This document shows positions 22,989 through 30,699 of a stretch of DNA of 64,000 nucleotides, piece by piece. Both the position numbers and the translations under genes were made by a program. Within the stretch, counting starts at the first letter, position 1. Each line of letters begins with the position of its first letter. The notes under the pieces were generated by a model. It saw only the letters and a list, made by a program, of their open reading frames with translations, was not told where the DNA came from and did not search any database. The DNA is taken from positions 89,750,137-89,814,136 of the forward strand of contig CM060315.1 of the NCBI GenBank assembly GCA_030674185.1, written 5' to 3'. This DNA comes from Monoplex corrugatus (taxonomy: Eukaryota > Mollusca > Gastropoda > Littorinimorpha > Ranellidae).

Positions 22989-25900
22989 TCATACATACTC
23001 ACCCATATCCGCATGGCATGATGACCAACAACAACAGCAATAACAACAGTGCTGATCAGGAGAATTGAGCACTAGGTTCATTAATAGGCCTGAGAAATAC
23101 AGACACCTGCAGTTTTGTCCTGGAGAGTCGAGCACCACCCTCATGTGATTCATCCATAGAGTGTTTGAGACGTGACTGTGTGGTTCCAGTTTTTCCAGTG
23201 AGCCCACAGTGTAATAGGGTAGGAGCTGTTCAGGGCTAAAAAATCATAGTGATTGGGTTTTGGGGTTTTTTGTTTGTTTGTTTTTGGGGGTTTTGTTGTT
23301 GTTGTTGTTTTTGATGGGGTTTGAACCTACAACTCCCCAGTCAGCAGTCTGTTGTGTTAACCGCTTGGCCACACTGACTGACGATTATGACTGTTTTGAA
23401 ACAGGAACATTAACTCTTTCAGTGCATTTAATATGATACTGAGACATCTCCCTGCCTGCATGTAACATTATTCCCCCTGGCATGTCCATGGTATTTTGAC
23501 AATAAATGAAATATATTGACACATCCCCTTGGCAAATCTCTAGTATTTTAACAGTGAATTAATGATATTAATGTATCCCTAAGCAAGTCTATAGTATTCT
23601 GACGGTAAATAAATGATACTCATATCCCCTTGGCAAATCTATAGTATTTTGATAGTAAATTAATGATATTAACGTATCCCTAGGCAAATCTATAGTATTT
23701 TGACAGTAAATTAATTATATTAACGTATCCCTTGGCAAATCTATAGTATTTTGACTGTAAATTAATGATATTAACGTATCCCTTGACAAATCTATAGTAT
23801 TTTGATAGTAAATTAATGATATTAACGTATCCCTAGGCAAATCTATAGTATTTTGACAGTAAATTAATGATATTAACGTATCCCTAGGCAAATCTATAGT
23901 ATTTTGACAGTAAATTAATGATATTGATGTATCCTTTGGCAAATCTATAGTATTTTGATAGTAAATTAATGATATTGATGTATCCTTTGGCAAATCTATA
24001 GTATTTTGACAGTAAATTAATGATATTAATGTATCCCTAGGCAAATCTATAGTATTTTGACAGTAAATAAATGATATTGACATATCCCCCGGCGAATCGT
24101 TAATATTTTGACAGTGAATAATGGTATTGATATATCCCCTTGACAAATCTATAGTATTTTGACAGTAAATTAATGATATTGACTTATCCCTAGGCAAATC
24201 TATAGTATTTTGACAGTAAATTAATGATATTGACTTATCCCTAGGCAAACCTATAGTATTTTGACTGTAAATTAATGATATTGACTTATCCCTAGGCAAA
24301 TCTATGGTAAATGAATTATGTTGATGTATTTCTTGCACAGCACATTGGTATCAGTATTAAGATAAACATGACGGCTGTGATAGTCAGGACTCGAGTCTTT
24401 CATTTGGAAGTTCTGTGTTCTAACCTACCCAGGTACCACCTGGTGTGTAGCGAATGGGATTTGTTTTTCACCCTTCAAAGTAATGTATTCATACCTTCAC
24501 GTAGACTATGTCAGTAATCATGTAAGTGGGCATACCACTTATCAGGCTATTACCGTATTGACTGAGGGGATCATTTCTGTGATGTGACTGTACCGGTTGT
24601 TAGGGAGATAAGTTTAACCCTCTGATTCCTACACCCTACTCACCAACTGGAAAAACTTAACCCTTTGACTCCCTCACCCCTTCCTGCAGGAAGCTGGTGG
24701 ATAGGGCATGGCTGCATTTTTCCAGCCATTCTGCCACCCTTTAGTTGCGAGCCGGCGTCGCCTGCGTGTGCTATTTTTAGCCAGGCAGGGTCGACCAAAG
24801 TCCGTCAGTGTAGCGCGTCTTTGTGCTCCCGCACTAGTGATAAAGGGACGGGTGAAAAGGGTGTGGGGAGTAGAAGGGAAGGGGCGCGCTATTAATAGCC
24901 GGCAGAAAATGGCCAACTAAAGTATCTCGGATTTGTGCGCCGTGAGGGTGAGGGAAAGTTCTTGTTTTGCAAGCATGGTTGGCAATGCAGGATGCTGGTG
25001 GACAGGGTGTGGAAGTCAAGGGATTAATCTAGGGACTAGTCATGTTATCATCGGTTTCGAGGTGGATTTTTGTTGTTGCTTGTTTGTTTTTTTGTTTTTT
25101 GTTTTAGGAGGAGTGTTTTCTTCTTCTTCAATAGTACAGATTGAGGTACATATTTCATAACAATATAGTCAAGATTGTTCCAGTGACAGATTGATACTAA
25201 TGTAAGACATAAAACCCATACACTACTTAGGACCTCGAGACCTTGATAAACACAAAACCCACACACTAGGCAGGACCTCAAGATCTTACCAACACGTAGG
25301 GTCTGTATGCTGGCTTTAAGGGTTATGCCATTATCATTTTGGATCTTCTCTATCCCATGGCATCACTGATGTTAGCACATATGGAATTTGTTCCAAGTGA
25401 GGATAAGTTTTTTTTTTGAGAAACCAAACCTGAAACTAAGTCAGTTTTTGGTAACTTTTTGAAAAATGGTAACACCCCAGCACACACACACACCCAAAAC
25501 CGGAGTATTATTGTCTTAATAATAAGGTAAAAAATAGCCAAACTTATGAAAGCTCAATCAGACGTTCAAAGGCATGTTGGAGTTGCAGCCCACGAATGGA
25601 AGAAAAACTCAAGAATAATGAAAAAGACTGCTTTCACACACATTATCATCTCCAGTACATATTACAACAGTTAAAACAATGTCTATCTCAAAAAGCCACA
25701 GTACACACATATGTGTGCTGCACAGCTAACAAAGCTTTTAGCAGACTGCTTTGTTGTGAATAGAGTATTGAAGGAGTTAGTACAACCATGAATTAACTGA
25801 TCTTTTTTTCTTTTAACCCTTTGACTCCTGCACCCTATCCACCAGCATCTGGCATTGTCAACCATGCCAGCAAAATCAAAACTTAACCCTTTGACTCCCT

Positions 25901-26773
25901 CACCCTATCCACCAGCTTCCTGCAGGAAGCTGGTGGATAGGGTGAGGGAGTCAAAGGGTTAAGTTTTTGCAGTTGGTCGATGGGGTGCAGGAGTCAAAGG
26001 GTTAAGGGTCATTGCACTTAGAGTTTTGTGCTCACCTCCTATCTCTTATTTTCTGTGCCACTTCATTGGCTGCAGAACCTGGGACATTTTTTACATTGCT
26101 GTGATGATGATGATGAGGAGGAGGAGGAGGAGGAGAAGGCTAATCATGATGCTATGGAGTTCCATCTAAGATTGAGACTGTGTGACAGGGCTGTACTCTA
26201 CGCTTACTGTCACCATCATGATATATCCTGCCGTCAACCAGGCATGAGAGATACAGACACCTGCAATGTTGGTCAGGAGATTTATCCAACACCTGAAATG
26301 ATGCCTCCATGAAGTTGATGTGAGACACGACAGTAATGTCCCAGACTTCACTATGAGCCCACAGCATGTTCAACTGTGAGTAGGAGCCAGTCGATACAGA
26401 AAAATTCCACAATGGTTTTGATGGGATTGATGGGGATTCGAACCCACAATCTTTCAATTGGTAGTTTGTTACAGTAACCTTTGCACGTTGGTGACTGGTA
26501 ACTGATCAAATTTTCCCTACACAGCACCTACGCACGAAGCAGGACGGTCACACACTGGACTACATCCTGTCCGGATCGGCAAACTTCATCGACGCCAGTG
26601 AGCGCCACAAGGACGCAGTACCCAAAGGTTCCTCCCTGTTTCACTGGGCCGACTTTACCAAGCTAGGCGGTTTTGTCTTTGCTGAAGCCACTGCTACAAA
26701 CATGACCATCACATACATTGAAGCCTCTGGTACCATTCTGTACCAAACAACTGTCTTCCCTCGAAAGCTTTAA
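7844..26773 (+). CDS. ACP5: Tartrate-resistant (type 5) purple acid phosphatase, six-exon gene
   Basis: Joining 7844-7892, 13633-13841, 15809-15933, 18570-18770, 21179-21326 and 26525-26773 gives 981 nt, 326 residues plus stop, the size of animal ACP5. All introns are GT-AG, in phases 1, 0, 2, 2, 0. The N-terminus (about 1-20) is a hydrophobic signal peptide, so the enzyme should be secreted or lysosomal. Binuclear metal ligands are all present: D32 (GDMGG), D70 and Y73 (GDNFY), N108 (GNHDH), H204 (AGHFP), H239 and H241 (GHDHN). Family knowledge: it hydrolyses phosphate monoesters at acid pH with an Fe-containing two-metal centre. N-glycosylation sequons occur at GNVS (114) and NMT near the C-terminus. 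The exposed loop that is protease-activated in mammals corresponds to about 162-182 and is kept but diverged. Introns hold LINE, SINE, PAL and minisatellite insertions. No break in the coding exons. Confidence 0.95.
8170..8840 (-). pseudogene. LINE-A (RTE-like) copy with RT palm motifs
   Basis: Read on the minus strand from 8839: [16 protein letters not shown] (RT motif A region), [11 protein letters not shown] (8588-8839 frame), then in another frame [10 protein letters not shown] at 8491-8520 (catalytic YADD box). After an internal deletion the 3' end of the family follows at about 8178-8375, with a decayed trinucleotide tail near 8160-8178. Lies in intron 1 of the ACP5-like gene, opposite to it. 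Confidence 0.85.
9005..9236. repeat. (TA)n followed by (TG)n microsatellites
   Basis: TA run at about 9010-9039, then interrupted TG tract to 9236. Simple sequence. Confidence 0.95.
9487..9655 (+). mobile_element. PAL element (X-core-Y orientation)
   Basis: The core is a hairpin with arms ccttttcactccctcaccct and agggtgagggagtgaaaagg (9523-9595). A Y spacer (tttgcttt...caatgcaggatgctgg) follows on the right. Both arms share the variant ttttcactccc/gggagtgaaaa instead of the usual tttgactccc. The left outer arm is degraded. Confidence 0.8.
9650..9817 (-). mobile_element. PAL element (Y-core-X orientation)
   Basis: Adjacent to the previous copy in opposite orientation: left arm ttaatcctttgactcctgc, Y spacer (cattgtcaacc...agcaaaaac), decayed core (cctgaagctggtgg-type region 9721-9775) and X spacer tttttgcagctgg, ending gtcaaagggtta. 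Confidence 0.7.
9850..9872. repeat. Poly-G/C tract
   Basis: Run of G (9851-9869) with one interruption. Similar G runs occur at 32325-32337, 34650-34661, 57825-57834 and 61143-61155. Confidence 0.9.
10041..10613. mobile_element. Non-autonomous DNA transposon with about 35-bp TIRs
   Basis: The left end tgtgaccttccaccacgaaa (continuing tcagtcttaact) and the right end (10577-10613) are near-perfect inverted copies. The 573-bp body has no ORF of note. No clear target-site duplication was seen, so the superfamily is open. It is located in intron 1 of the ACP5-like gene. Confidence 0.75.
10630..10813 (+). pseudogene. LINE-B fragment
   Basis: Matches the LINE-B segment coding the [17 protein letters not shown] and [15 protein letters not shown] region, with frame breaks. 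It is cut off where the following tandem array begins. Confidence 0.8.
10813..11590 (+). repeat. About 37-bp minisatellite, 21 units, derived from a PAL arm
   Basis: Units read gtctgtagtaagctggtgga followed by tagggttagggagtgag. The half aagctggtggatagggt.agggagt is the right arm of the PAL core. Variants (ctatagtaagctggttgat) recur every third unit between about 11140 and 11430, forming a roughly 110-bp higher-order repeat. Each unit contains gggttaggg. Confidence 0.9.
11871..11980 (+). mobile_element. PAL element, core and part of Y side
   Basis: gttaaccttttcactccctc ... ctgcagg ... gagggagtgaaaaggttaag: a clean hairpin whose two arms carry the same variant as the 9.5-kb copy. The Y spacer is truncated at gctttgttctcctgtcagca. 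Confidence 0.85.
12006..12115 (+). repeat. Duplicated 50-bp TTG-rich segment
   Basis: The stretch gttgttttgttgttttttca followed by atctctcttacataac occurs twice in tandem, each followed by an A-rich run. Confidence 0.8.
12125..12610. other. No gene recognised
   Basis: Intron 1 sequence of the ACP5-like gene without recognised repeats or exons. Confidence 0.45.
12617..12770 (+). repeat. 34-bp tandem repeat, about 4 units
   Basis: Unit ttgctttttagtgcacatgt followed by aggctttaccattg. The last unit has a short insertion (actaggt). Confidence 0.9.
13050..13467 (-). pseudogene. LINE-A 3' fragment
   Basis: The minus-strand frame 13065-13448 is intact and reads [50 protein letters not shown] to TRQGT and stop. 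The (TGA)n tail is at about 13051-13065. It is 5'-truncated near the YGCEAW position. Lies in intron 1 of the ACP5-like gene, 165 bp upstream of exon 2. Confidence 0.9.
13633..13841 (+). CDS. ACP5: ACP5-like exon 2 (metal site I)
   Basis: Acceptor ttaaaacag, donor gag|gtttgt. Codes residues 17-86, including [15 protein letters not shown] and [11 protein letters not shown] with ligands D32, D70 and Y73. The downstream intron phase is 0. Confidence 0.95.
13920..14288 (+). pseudogene. LINE-B 3' end
   Basis: Reads [36 protein letters not shown], then after a frameshift to the family terminus (gcggccaagatcgcacccgg, gatgccgacagatgagat). The (TG)n microsatellite starts directly at the element's 3' end. 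Confidence 0.85.
14288..14470. repeat. (TG)n microsatellite
   Basis: Pure TG at 14291-14359, a break with tgggtgggtg, then TG again at 14434-14465. Paralogous to the tract at 15.1-15.4 kb. Confidence 0.95.
14599..14849. mobile_element. 251-bp insertion with 68-bp inverted arms and 13-bp direct repeats
   Basis: Arms 14643-14710 and 14783-14850 are inverted copies with about one mismatch. The insertion is flanked by the 13-bp direct repeat atcctgatttttg (14586-14598 and 14850-14862), and the paralogous copy at 15.5 kb lacks it. The loop contains gctagctgaatgggtagagc, resembling a tRNA A-box. The 13-bp duplication suggests target-primed insertion rather than a cut-and-paste MITE. Confidence 0.75.
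14863..15020 (+). repeat. S4 repeat
   Basis: About 160-bp family: cagtttcactttctgaggat, tctccacttggaatat, then atggaaaag...ccataaagatcatggc and ctggcaatgtcttgag. Other copies are at 15.54, 22.2 kb (+) and 25.2, 29.75 and 45.4 kb (-). Confidence 0.7.
15088..15345. repeat. (TG)n microsatellite with interruptions
   Basis: TG tract with TCTG, ATGT and TATATA interruptions. ORFs over it on both strands are spurious. Confidence 0.95.
15535..15695 (+). repeat. S4 repeat
   Basis: ttttcagtttctcaagatag, gatctccacttggaac ... gtactggtcaggtcttgaga. Second member of the local duplication, directly upstream of ACP5-like exon 3. Confidence 0.7.
15809..15933 (+). CDS. ACP5: ACP5-like exon 3 (GNHDH motif)
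   Basis: Acceptor tgtttacag, donor cgatg|gtcagt. Codes residues 87-127 and part of W128, including [20 protein letters not shown] with ligand N108. Strongly conserved block of the family. Confidence 0.95.
15951..16112 (+). mobile_element. SINE2, tRNA-derived head and body
   Basis: Head ggctggctagctctcttgac ... with B-box gggttcaatccctgcc near 16006-16021, followed by the family body aaaactggctgtttgctgtc. Begins only about 17 bp after ACP5-like exon 3. Related copies are at 28.4, 37.8/39.3, 43.2, 43.7 and 44.9 kb. Confidence 0.7.
16303..16690. repeat. (TC)n / (TCTG)n microsatellite
   Basis: Blocks of tctctgtctctc with four ttctt..tctggttgttct interruptions, ending in a pure TC run at about 16555-16622. 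Overlapping ORFs rich in Ser/Leu or Arg/Glu are artefacts. Confidence 0.95.
16975..17640 (+). pseudogene. LINE-A 3' copy with 10-bp target-site duplication
   Basis: Reads [31 protein letters not shown], then after a small deletion near 17250 [20 protein letters not shown] to NAMRQGT and stop in the (TGA)n tail. Flanked by atgtatttag at 16965-16974 and 17641-17650. The reading frame is broken once. Confidence 0.9.
17849..18381 (-). pseudogene. LINE-A 3' copy with 7-bp target-site duplication
   Basis: Minus strand: tail (ATG/TGA)n at 17849-17876, then [16 protein letters not shown] and [20 protein letters not shown], back to the GQAKTAFKK position at the truncated 5' end. Flanked by gcattga at 17842-17848 and 18382-18388. 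Inserted into the same R1 as the previous copy, in opposite direction. Confidence 0.9.
18570..18770 (+). CDS. ACP5: ACP5-like exon 4
   Basis: Acceptor ttgtttcag, donor gcaa|gtaagt. Codes residues 129-194 and part of K195: [32 protein letters not shown], the loop [12 protein letters not shown], and [15 protein letters not shown]. In mammals the corresponding loop is a protease-cut regulatory loop. Confidence 0.95.
18820..19410 (+). pseudogene. LINE-A 3' copy
   Basis: From [19 protein letters not shown] through several frameshifts to the usual terminus (ccatgcaacagggcacatga) and a decayed tail (tgatgaatgaatgatgg). Starts 50 bp after ACP5-like exon 4. Confidence 0.9.
19411..20690. other. No gene recognised (intron 4)
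   Basis: No exon, tandem repeat or recognised family. Some T-rich and C-rich stretches (20410-20430). Small frames lack signatures. Confidence 0.45.
20693..20925 (+). repeat. R1 repeat with internal deletion
   Basis: Has the R1 start (gggggtgccagggcctcttt, gctagaaatttcctcttttc, cccatcattttctgatc). It then jumps to the 3' part (cagtgccaagggacatatcc, gcattgatatgg), missing the middle 250 bp. Confidence 0.75.
21179..21326 (+). CDS. ACP5: ACP5-like exon 5 (histidine ligands)
   Basis: Acceptor tgtccccag, donor ctgcag|gtaggt. Codes A196-Q244: [20 protein letters not shown] and SGHDHNLQ with H204, H239 and H241. In mammals the residue before GHDH is Cys; here it is Ser. Confidence 0.95.
21361..21445 (-). 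mobile_element. SINE1 fragment
   Basis: ggcctgagaggtacaggcac ... gttggtcaggagaattgagc matches the middle of the SINE1 copies at 23.0-23.4 and 26.1-26.5 kb. A shorter remnant lies at 22170-22206. Confidence 0.6.
22010..22170. repeat. CpG-rich element with repeated ctagcgttacgatgt motif
   Basis: The motif ctagcgttacgatgt occurs at about 22053 and 22146, each preceded by cgctag. The stretch between them is unusually rich in CpG (gcggcgagcttgctgaacgc). Could be a small MITE with subterminal repeats; no target-site duplication seen. Confidence 0.4.
22205..22372 (+). repeat. S4 repeat
   Basis: gtttcagtttcagtttcagt at the start, tctccgcgcttggaatgaat, atggcacaagccttgagcct, ctggccaggtcctgaggcc. Confidence 0.7.
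22922..22986. repeat. (AT)n microsatellite
   Basis: Uninterrupted AT tract preceded by imperfect catacacacatg-type sequence from about 22800. Confidence 0.95.
23045..23386 (-). mobile_element. SINE1 copy, tRNA-derived head
   Basis: On the minus strand the head has A-box tggccaagcgg and B-box ggttcaaaccc (23318-23370). The body runs left to ctcaattctcctgatcagca. A TTG-rich expansion sits inside at 23255-23315. Other copies at 26.1-26.5 and 42.5-42.8 kb. Confidence 0.75.
23480..24310 (+). repeat. 51-bp minisatellite, about 16 units
   Basis: Unit gacagtaaattaatgatatt then aacgtatccctaggcaaatc and tatagtatttt. Outer units are more diverged. The 207-residue minus-strand frame over it is a by-product of the 17-codon period. 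Confidence 0.95.
24311..24615. other. No gene recognised (intron 5)
   Basis: Sequence between the 51-bp array and a PAL element; no recognised feature. Confidence 0.45.
24616..25027 (+). mobile_element. PAL element interrupted by a GC-rich insertion
   Basis: X side and left core arm at 24616-24690, then ctgcaggaagctggtggata. After about 24708 an unrelated GC- and CpG-rich block of about 235 bp intervenes (gcgagccggcgtcgcctgcg is a sample). PAL text resumes near 24948 with ggtgagggaaagttcttgtt and the Y side, to about 25025. Confidence 0.75.
25200..25440 (-). repeat. S4 repeat
   Basis: Reverse orientation: gcaggacctcaagatcttac ... tctatcccatggcatcactg ... gaatttgttccaagtgagga, ending in a T run and gaaaccaaacctgaaac. 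Confidence 0.7.
25814..26005 (-). mobile_element. PAL element, complete (Y-core-X)
   Basis: ttaaccctttgactcctgca at the left, Y spacer, perfect core hairpin around cttcctgcaggaag (centre about 25922), X spacer tttttgcagttgg, right end gagtcaaagggttaa. TTAA at both outer ends and both core ends. Confidence 0.9.
26100..26495 (-). mobile_element. SINE1 copy
   Basis: Minus strand: head with B-box gggttcgaatcccc (about 26438), body including ctgaccaacattgcaggtgt, and a 3' tail of (CTC)n(ATC)n at 26104-26135. The right end abuts ACP5-like exon 6 by about 30 bp. Confidence 0.8.
26525..26773 (+). CDS. ACP5: ACP5-like exon 6 (terminal)
   Basis: Acceptor cctacacag, stop TAA at 26771-26773. Codes residues 245-326: [39 protein letters not shown] and the C-terminus FPRKL. 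It contains an NMT sequon. Confidence 0.95.
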   Translation, partial: HLRTKQDGHTLDYILSGSANFIDASERHKDAVPKGSSLFHWADFTKLGGFVFAEATATNMTITYIEASGTILYQTTVFPRKL

Positions 26774-27326
26774 CTCAGGTTTCTTTTGAAATGTTTTAGA
26801 GTTGTTTTTTTCAAAGAAGTTTAGAAAGTATTGTTTTGAAGTTGCTCGTTTTCTTTTATTTCTTAGATTTTTATAAGATTATAGAATTGTTCAGTTGGAG
26901 TTCTATTTTTTATACCTTTTTATACAGTAACATCAGTGGTGTTTCAGAGTTGGTTGTTTGAAAAATGAATTTGAAAAATGAATTTTCAGAGAATTATTGA
27001 AATAGTATTTTGGAGTTGTTTGTTTTGAAAATGAATTTTTATAGCCAGTATTTCAGAGTTGGTTTTGTTTCATAAGGGCTTTTTATGCCTTTTTGTAGAA
27101 CTGCTGAAATGGTTTTTTCAGAGTTTGGCTTTTGCCCTTGATGTTTATTCTGTACTTGATGTAAGCCATACCATGTCCTTGTTGACAGAGGTTTGCCTGG
27201 ACTTCCTGGTTGTGGGTTTGAAGGGATGTATGGATAACTGTGTGATTTTTAAACTGTTGTTGATTTCTAGGTTTCTGTCTGGGCTCACCACATAGGGATT
27301 AGGGTTTACGTGATGGTTTGTCACAT
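26774..27326 (+). other. Presumed 3' UTR / downstream of the ACP5-like gene
   Basis: T-rich, with degenerate repeats of a ttttggagttgtttgtttt-like motif (26800-27080). No canonical AATAAA was seen close to the stop codon, so the transcript end is not placed. Confidence 0.4.
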
Positions 27327-27518
27327 CAACCCCATGACTCTCACACCATATCCATGAGCTGCAGAAACTTAACCCTTTGACTCCATCACTCTATCAACCA
27401 GCTTCTTGCAGGTAGCTGATGGTTAGGGCAAGGGAGTTGAAAGGGTTAAGTTTTTGCTTTGCTAGCATGGTTGACAATGCAGGATGCTGGTGGACAGGGT
27501 AGAGGAGTCAAAGGGTTA
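27327..27518 (+). mobile_element. PAL element (X-core-Y)
   Basis: Diverged left end (tcaaccccatgactctcaca), core with arms ccctttgactccatcactct and agggcaagggagttgaaagg, Y spacer, right end gtcaaagggttaa. Confidence 0.85.
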
Positions 27519-27656
27519 ACCTTTTGACTCCCGCACCTTTCTACTAACTGCTAGTACTTAACCCTTGACTCCCTCAGGAAGCTGGTGAATAAGGTGAGGG
27601 AGTCAAAGGGTTAAGTTTTTTGCTTTGCTGGCATGGTTGACAATGTAGGATGCCAG
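27519..27656 (+). mobile_element. PAL element, partial (X-core-part of Y)
   Basis: Starts at aaccttttgactcccgcacc immediately after the previous copy. The core has lost most of its left arm (ccctcaggaagctggtgaat). The Y side ends at gacaatgtaggatgcc. Confidence 0.8.
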
Positions 27657-27742
27657 TTTAGATCTCTCCCAGAGAATCATATTTGTGGTGAGAGTGCATA
27701 GGTATAATATTATGGATTTCATCCGTATGCCATGACATTGCT

Positions 27743-27982
27743 TTAACCCTTTGACTCCCGCACCTTATCCACCAACTGCAAAAACTTAACCCTTTGACTC
27801 CCGCACCCTATCCACCAACTGCAAAAACTTAACCCTTTGATTCCCTTACGCTATCCACCAGCTTCCCGCAGGAAGCTGATGGATAGTGTGAGGGAGTCAA
27901 AGGGTTAATAAGTTTTTGCTTTGCTAGCAATGTTGACAACGAAGGGTGCTAGTGGACAGGCTGTGGGAGCCAAAGGGTTAAG
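27743..27982 (+). mobile_element. PAL element with duplicated X arm
   Basis: Two successive outer-arm plus X-spacer units (tttgactcccgcaccttatc and tttgactcccgcaccctatc, each followed by aactgcaaaaac), then core and Y side to gccaaagggttaa. Confidence 0.9.
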
Positions 27983-28207
27983 AAAACTGAAACCAAAATT
28001 GTTTTAGTTTACTCTGACCATAGTTAGAGACATTATCCAAATGTGGTGACACTGCTATTAGAAGATTACCATTTGTTACGGATTTTTATCTAAATGCTGT
28101 GACAGTGTTTTTAAAAAATTGAAATTGAATCTTTTGAACTTAATTCCCCAGCTTTTTATGGGTCGTTTGGCATAGTATTTGAAAGAACATACTTTCATTG
28201 TGTGATT

Positions 28208-28327
28208 TTTGATTTTTCAGCTGTTCTGTTGAATTCTGTTCTGTTGAGTTCTGTTCTGTTCTGTTCTGTTCTGTTCTGTTCTGTTCTGTTCTGTTCTGTT
28301 CTGTTCTGTTCTGTTCTGTTCTGTTGA
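28208..28327. repeat. (CTGTT)n microsatellite
   Basis: About 20 pentamers, mostly perfect from 28251 to 28325. Confidence 0.95.
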
Positions 28328-28440
28328 GTTTAAAATCCTACCACTCTCAGAGAATATGAGGACTAGCTATAAGAATGTTGCTCAAAGAAGCCTTAAAAGA
28401 TTTTGGTTGCATTGTGAGATACCGATGCTATCGTCAGATT

Positions 28441-28650
28441 TTCTGGTATGACATCTCGAGTTTAGTTCCTGCTCACAATTTAAAACTGGCCTGTTCGCTG
28501 CCCATCTTAATGCTTCTGTCATTCTGGTGATGTCACCGTTTTGTAGGTCCCTGCCCGCCTCCGTAGTTCAAGACCTTGCCCATGCATAGGGTGTTGTGCA
28601 GGCTGAAGGAGTCTGCCAGCTAACTGCTGGCAGATTTGAATGGAGCATAT
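28441..28650 (+). mobile_element. SINE2 copy
   Basis: Decayed head (tgctcacaatttaaaactgg), body cctgttcgctgcccatctta, tctgtcattctggtgatgtc and 3' part ttcaagaccttgcccatgca ... aactgctggcagatttgaat. A LINE-B piece follows. Confidence 0.75.
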
Positions 28651-28664
28651 ATGGAATTTTTAAA

Positions 28665-29190
28665 CAGAAAATGATCCAACTCAACAACATCCAGAAAGAC
28701 AGAGGCATACCAAATGTCCTGAAAGTTAGGCTTCTAAAATGTTTGATCTGGCCAGTCATGATTTATGGCTGCGAAGCTTGGACTCTAAGAAAAACTGATT
28801 ACAGAAGAATTGAGGCAGCAGAGATGTGGTTTTATCGGAGACTACTACGTGTCAATTGGACAGACAAGAAGAACTAATGAAGTGTCCTGGAAGAACTTGA
28901 CACCACCAGAAAACTACTAGCAGACAACAAGAGAAGACTAAAACACGTTGGCCATGTGTCACGCAACAAGAACACAGACCTCAGTCAACCATCTTTCAAG
29001 GAAAAACAGTGGTAAAAAGAAAGAAAGGCAGACCTCCAATCTCATACACTGAGAACATAACCGACATCAGTGGCCTAAATATTCAAGAAATTGTCCACAA
29101 AAGTCAAGACAGAGAGGCCTGGTGGGAGATGGTGGTGTCCAGATGTGCAGCAGCCAACACCAAACCCGGTGCCGGAGACAGGTGAGATCT
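28665..29190 (+). pseudogene. LINE-B 3' copy
   Basis: [55 protein letters not shown], then shifted frames to the terminus caacaccaaacccggtgccg. More complete at the 3' end than the 1.8-kb copy. Confidence 0.9.
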
Positions 29191-29378
29191 ATGGAAATCT
29201 GTCCTGCTCAGTACAACATTAGTTCATCTGTCAATGAACGATTGTTGAATTGAATGAAGTTGAATCTATCTTTAATAAATTCCAGGCTTCCAGCTTTTCC
29301 ATTGGTTAGTGTTGGTGCAGAAAGAAATCATTGAAACACTGCAGCGTCAACTTGAGACAACGGGAACTTTCTACTTAT

Positions 29379-29570
29379 GAACCCTTTGACTCCCGCACCC
29401 TATCCGCCAACTGCAAAAACTTGACCCTTTAACTCCCTCACACTAACCACCAGCTTCCTGCAGGAAGCTGGTGGATAGGGTGAGGGAGTCAAAGGGTCAA
29501 GTTTTTGCTTTGCTAGCATGGTTGACAATGCAGGATGCTGTTGGGCAGGGTGTGGGAGTCAAAGGGTTAA
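29379..29570 (+). mobile_element. PAL element, complete (X-core-Y)
   Basis: Outer arm aaccctttgactcccgcacc, X spacer, core with centre ttcctgcaggaagc near 29460, Y spacer tttgctttgctagcatggtt, right end gtcaaagggttaa. Confidence 0.9.
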
Positions 29571-29739
29571 AACATTTGCAATATCCTACTTATTTTCTCA
29601 GTTATGTCAGGGTCAGTTGATTTTAGTGTTTGAGGGCCAGTTGTGTACTTAGTTAATGCTTAAAGGCCTGTCCTCTACATATGTGATTTTTGGTGATTTT
29701 TAAAAAAATTGTTGTTGATAGAGTTTGTTTGTATGGGTG

Positions 29740-29860
29740 GGTGGTATACAAGTTTAGTGCAGGCTGAAGGCTTTTGTCATCATCACTTTGGATCCTTTGT
29801 TCATCCCATGGCATCTGTAATGTTTGTGCATGATTATGGAATTTATTTACTGAAACACTG
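29740..29860 (-). repeat. S4 fragment
   Basis: gtgcaggctgaaggcttttg ... ttcatcccatggcatctgta ... atggaatttatttactga: the 3' half of S4 in reverse orientation, running into the next array. Confidence 0.55.
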
Positions 29861-30695
29861 TGACATTGACTTGAAAAAAAAATGGAATTCAATTATCGAA
29901 ACATTGACATTGACTTGAAAAAAAATATGGAATATATTTATCAAAACACTGTGATATCAATTTGCGAAAATTGTGGGAATTTGTGAATCAAAACGCTTTG
30001 ATATTGACTTGAGAAATATCATGGAAATTTGTGTATTAAAACACTGTGACATCGAATTGAGGAAATTATGGGAATTTTAGTATTAAAGTACTGTGACATC
30101 GACTTTAGAAAATGATGGGAATTTGTGTATCAAAATAGTTGACATCGACTTGAGAAAATTATGGGAATTTTAATATTAAAATACTGTGACATCGATTTGA
30201 GAATATTATGGGAATTTGTGTATTAAAATACTGTGACATTGACTTGAGAAAATGATGGGAATTTGTGTATTAAAACACTGTGACATCAACTTGAGAAAAT
30301 TATGGGAATTTGTGTATTAAAAAACTGTGACATCAACTTGAGAAAATGATGGGAATTTGTGTATCAAAACACTGTGACATTGACTTGAGAAAATGATGGG
30401 AATTCGTGTAATAAAACACTGCAACATCGACTTGAGAAAATTATGGGAATTTGTGTATTAAAACACTGTGTGACGTTGACTTGAGAAAATATGGGAATTT
30501 GTGTATTAAAACAGTGACATCAGCATGGGAATTTGTGTATTTTTAAAATACTGACATCAACTTGAGAATAGTATGGGAATTTGTGTATTGAATTCTGTCA
30601 TCAACTTCAGAAAATTAGAGGAATTTGTGTATTAAAATACTGTGACATCGACTTGAGAAAATCATGGGAGTATGTTTATCAAAACATTATGAGAT
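29845..30695 (+). repeat. About 47-bp minisatellite, about 18 units
   Basis: Unit cttgagaaaattatgggaat then ttgtgtattaaaacactgtg and acatcga. It appears to have grown from the end of the adjoining S4 fragment (atggaatttatttactgaaa). Confidence 0.9.
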
Positions 30696-30699
30696 CGTA

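Noticed and set aside
23715..24338. 207-codon minus-strand frame
   Set aside because: It is the 51-bp minisatellite read in one frame; no non-repetitive domain.
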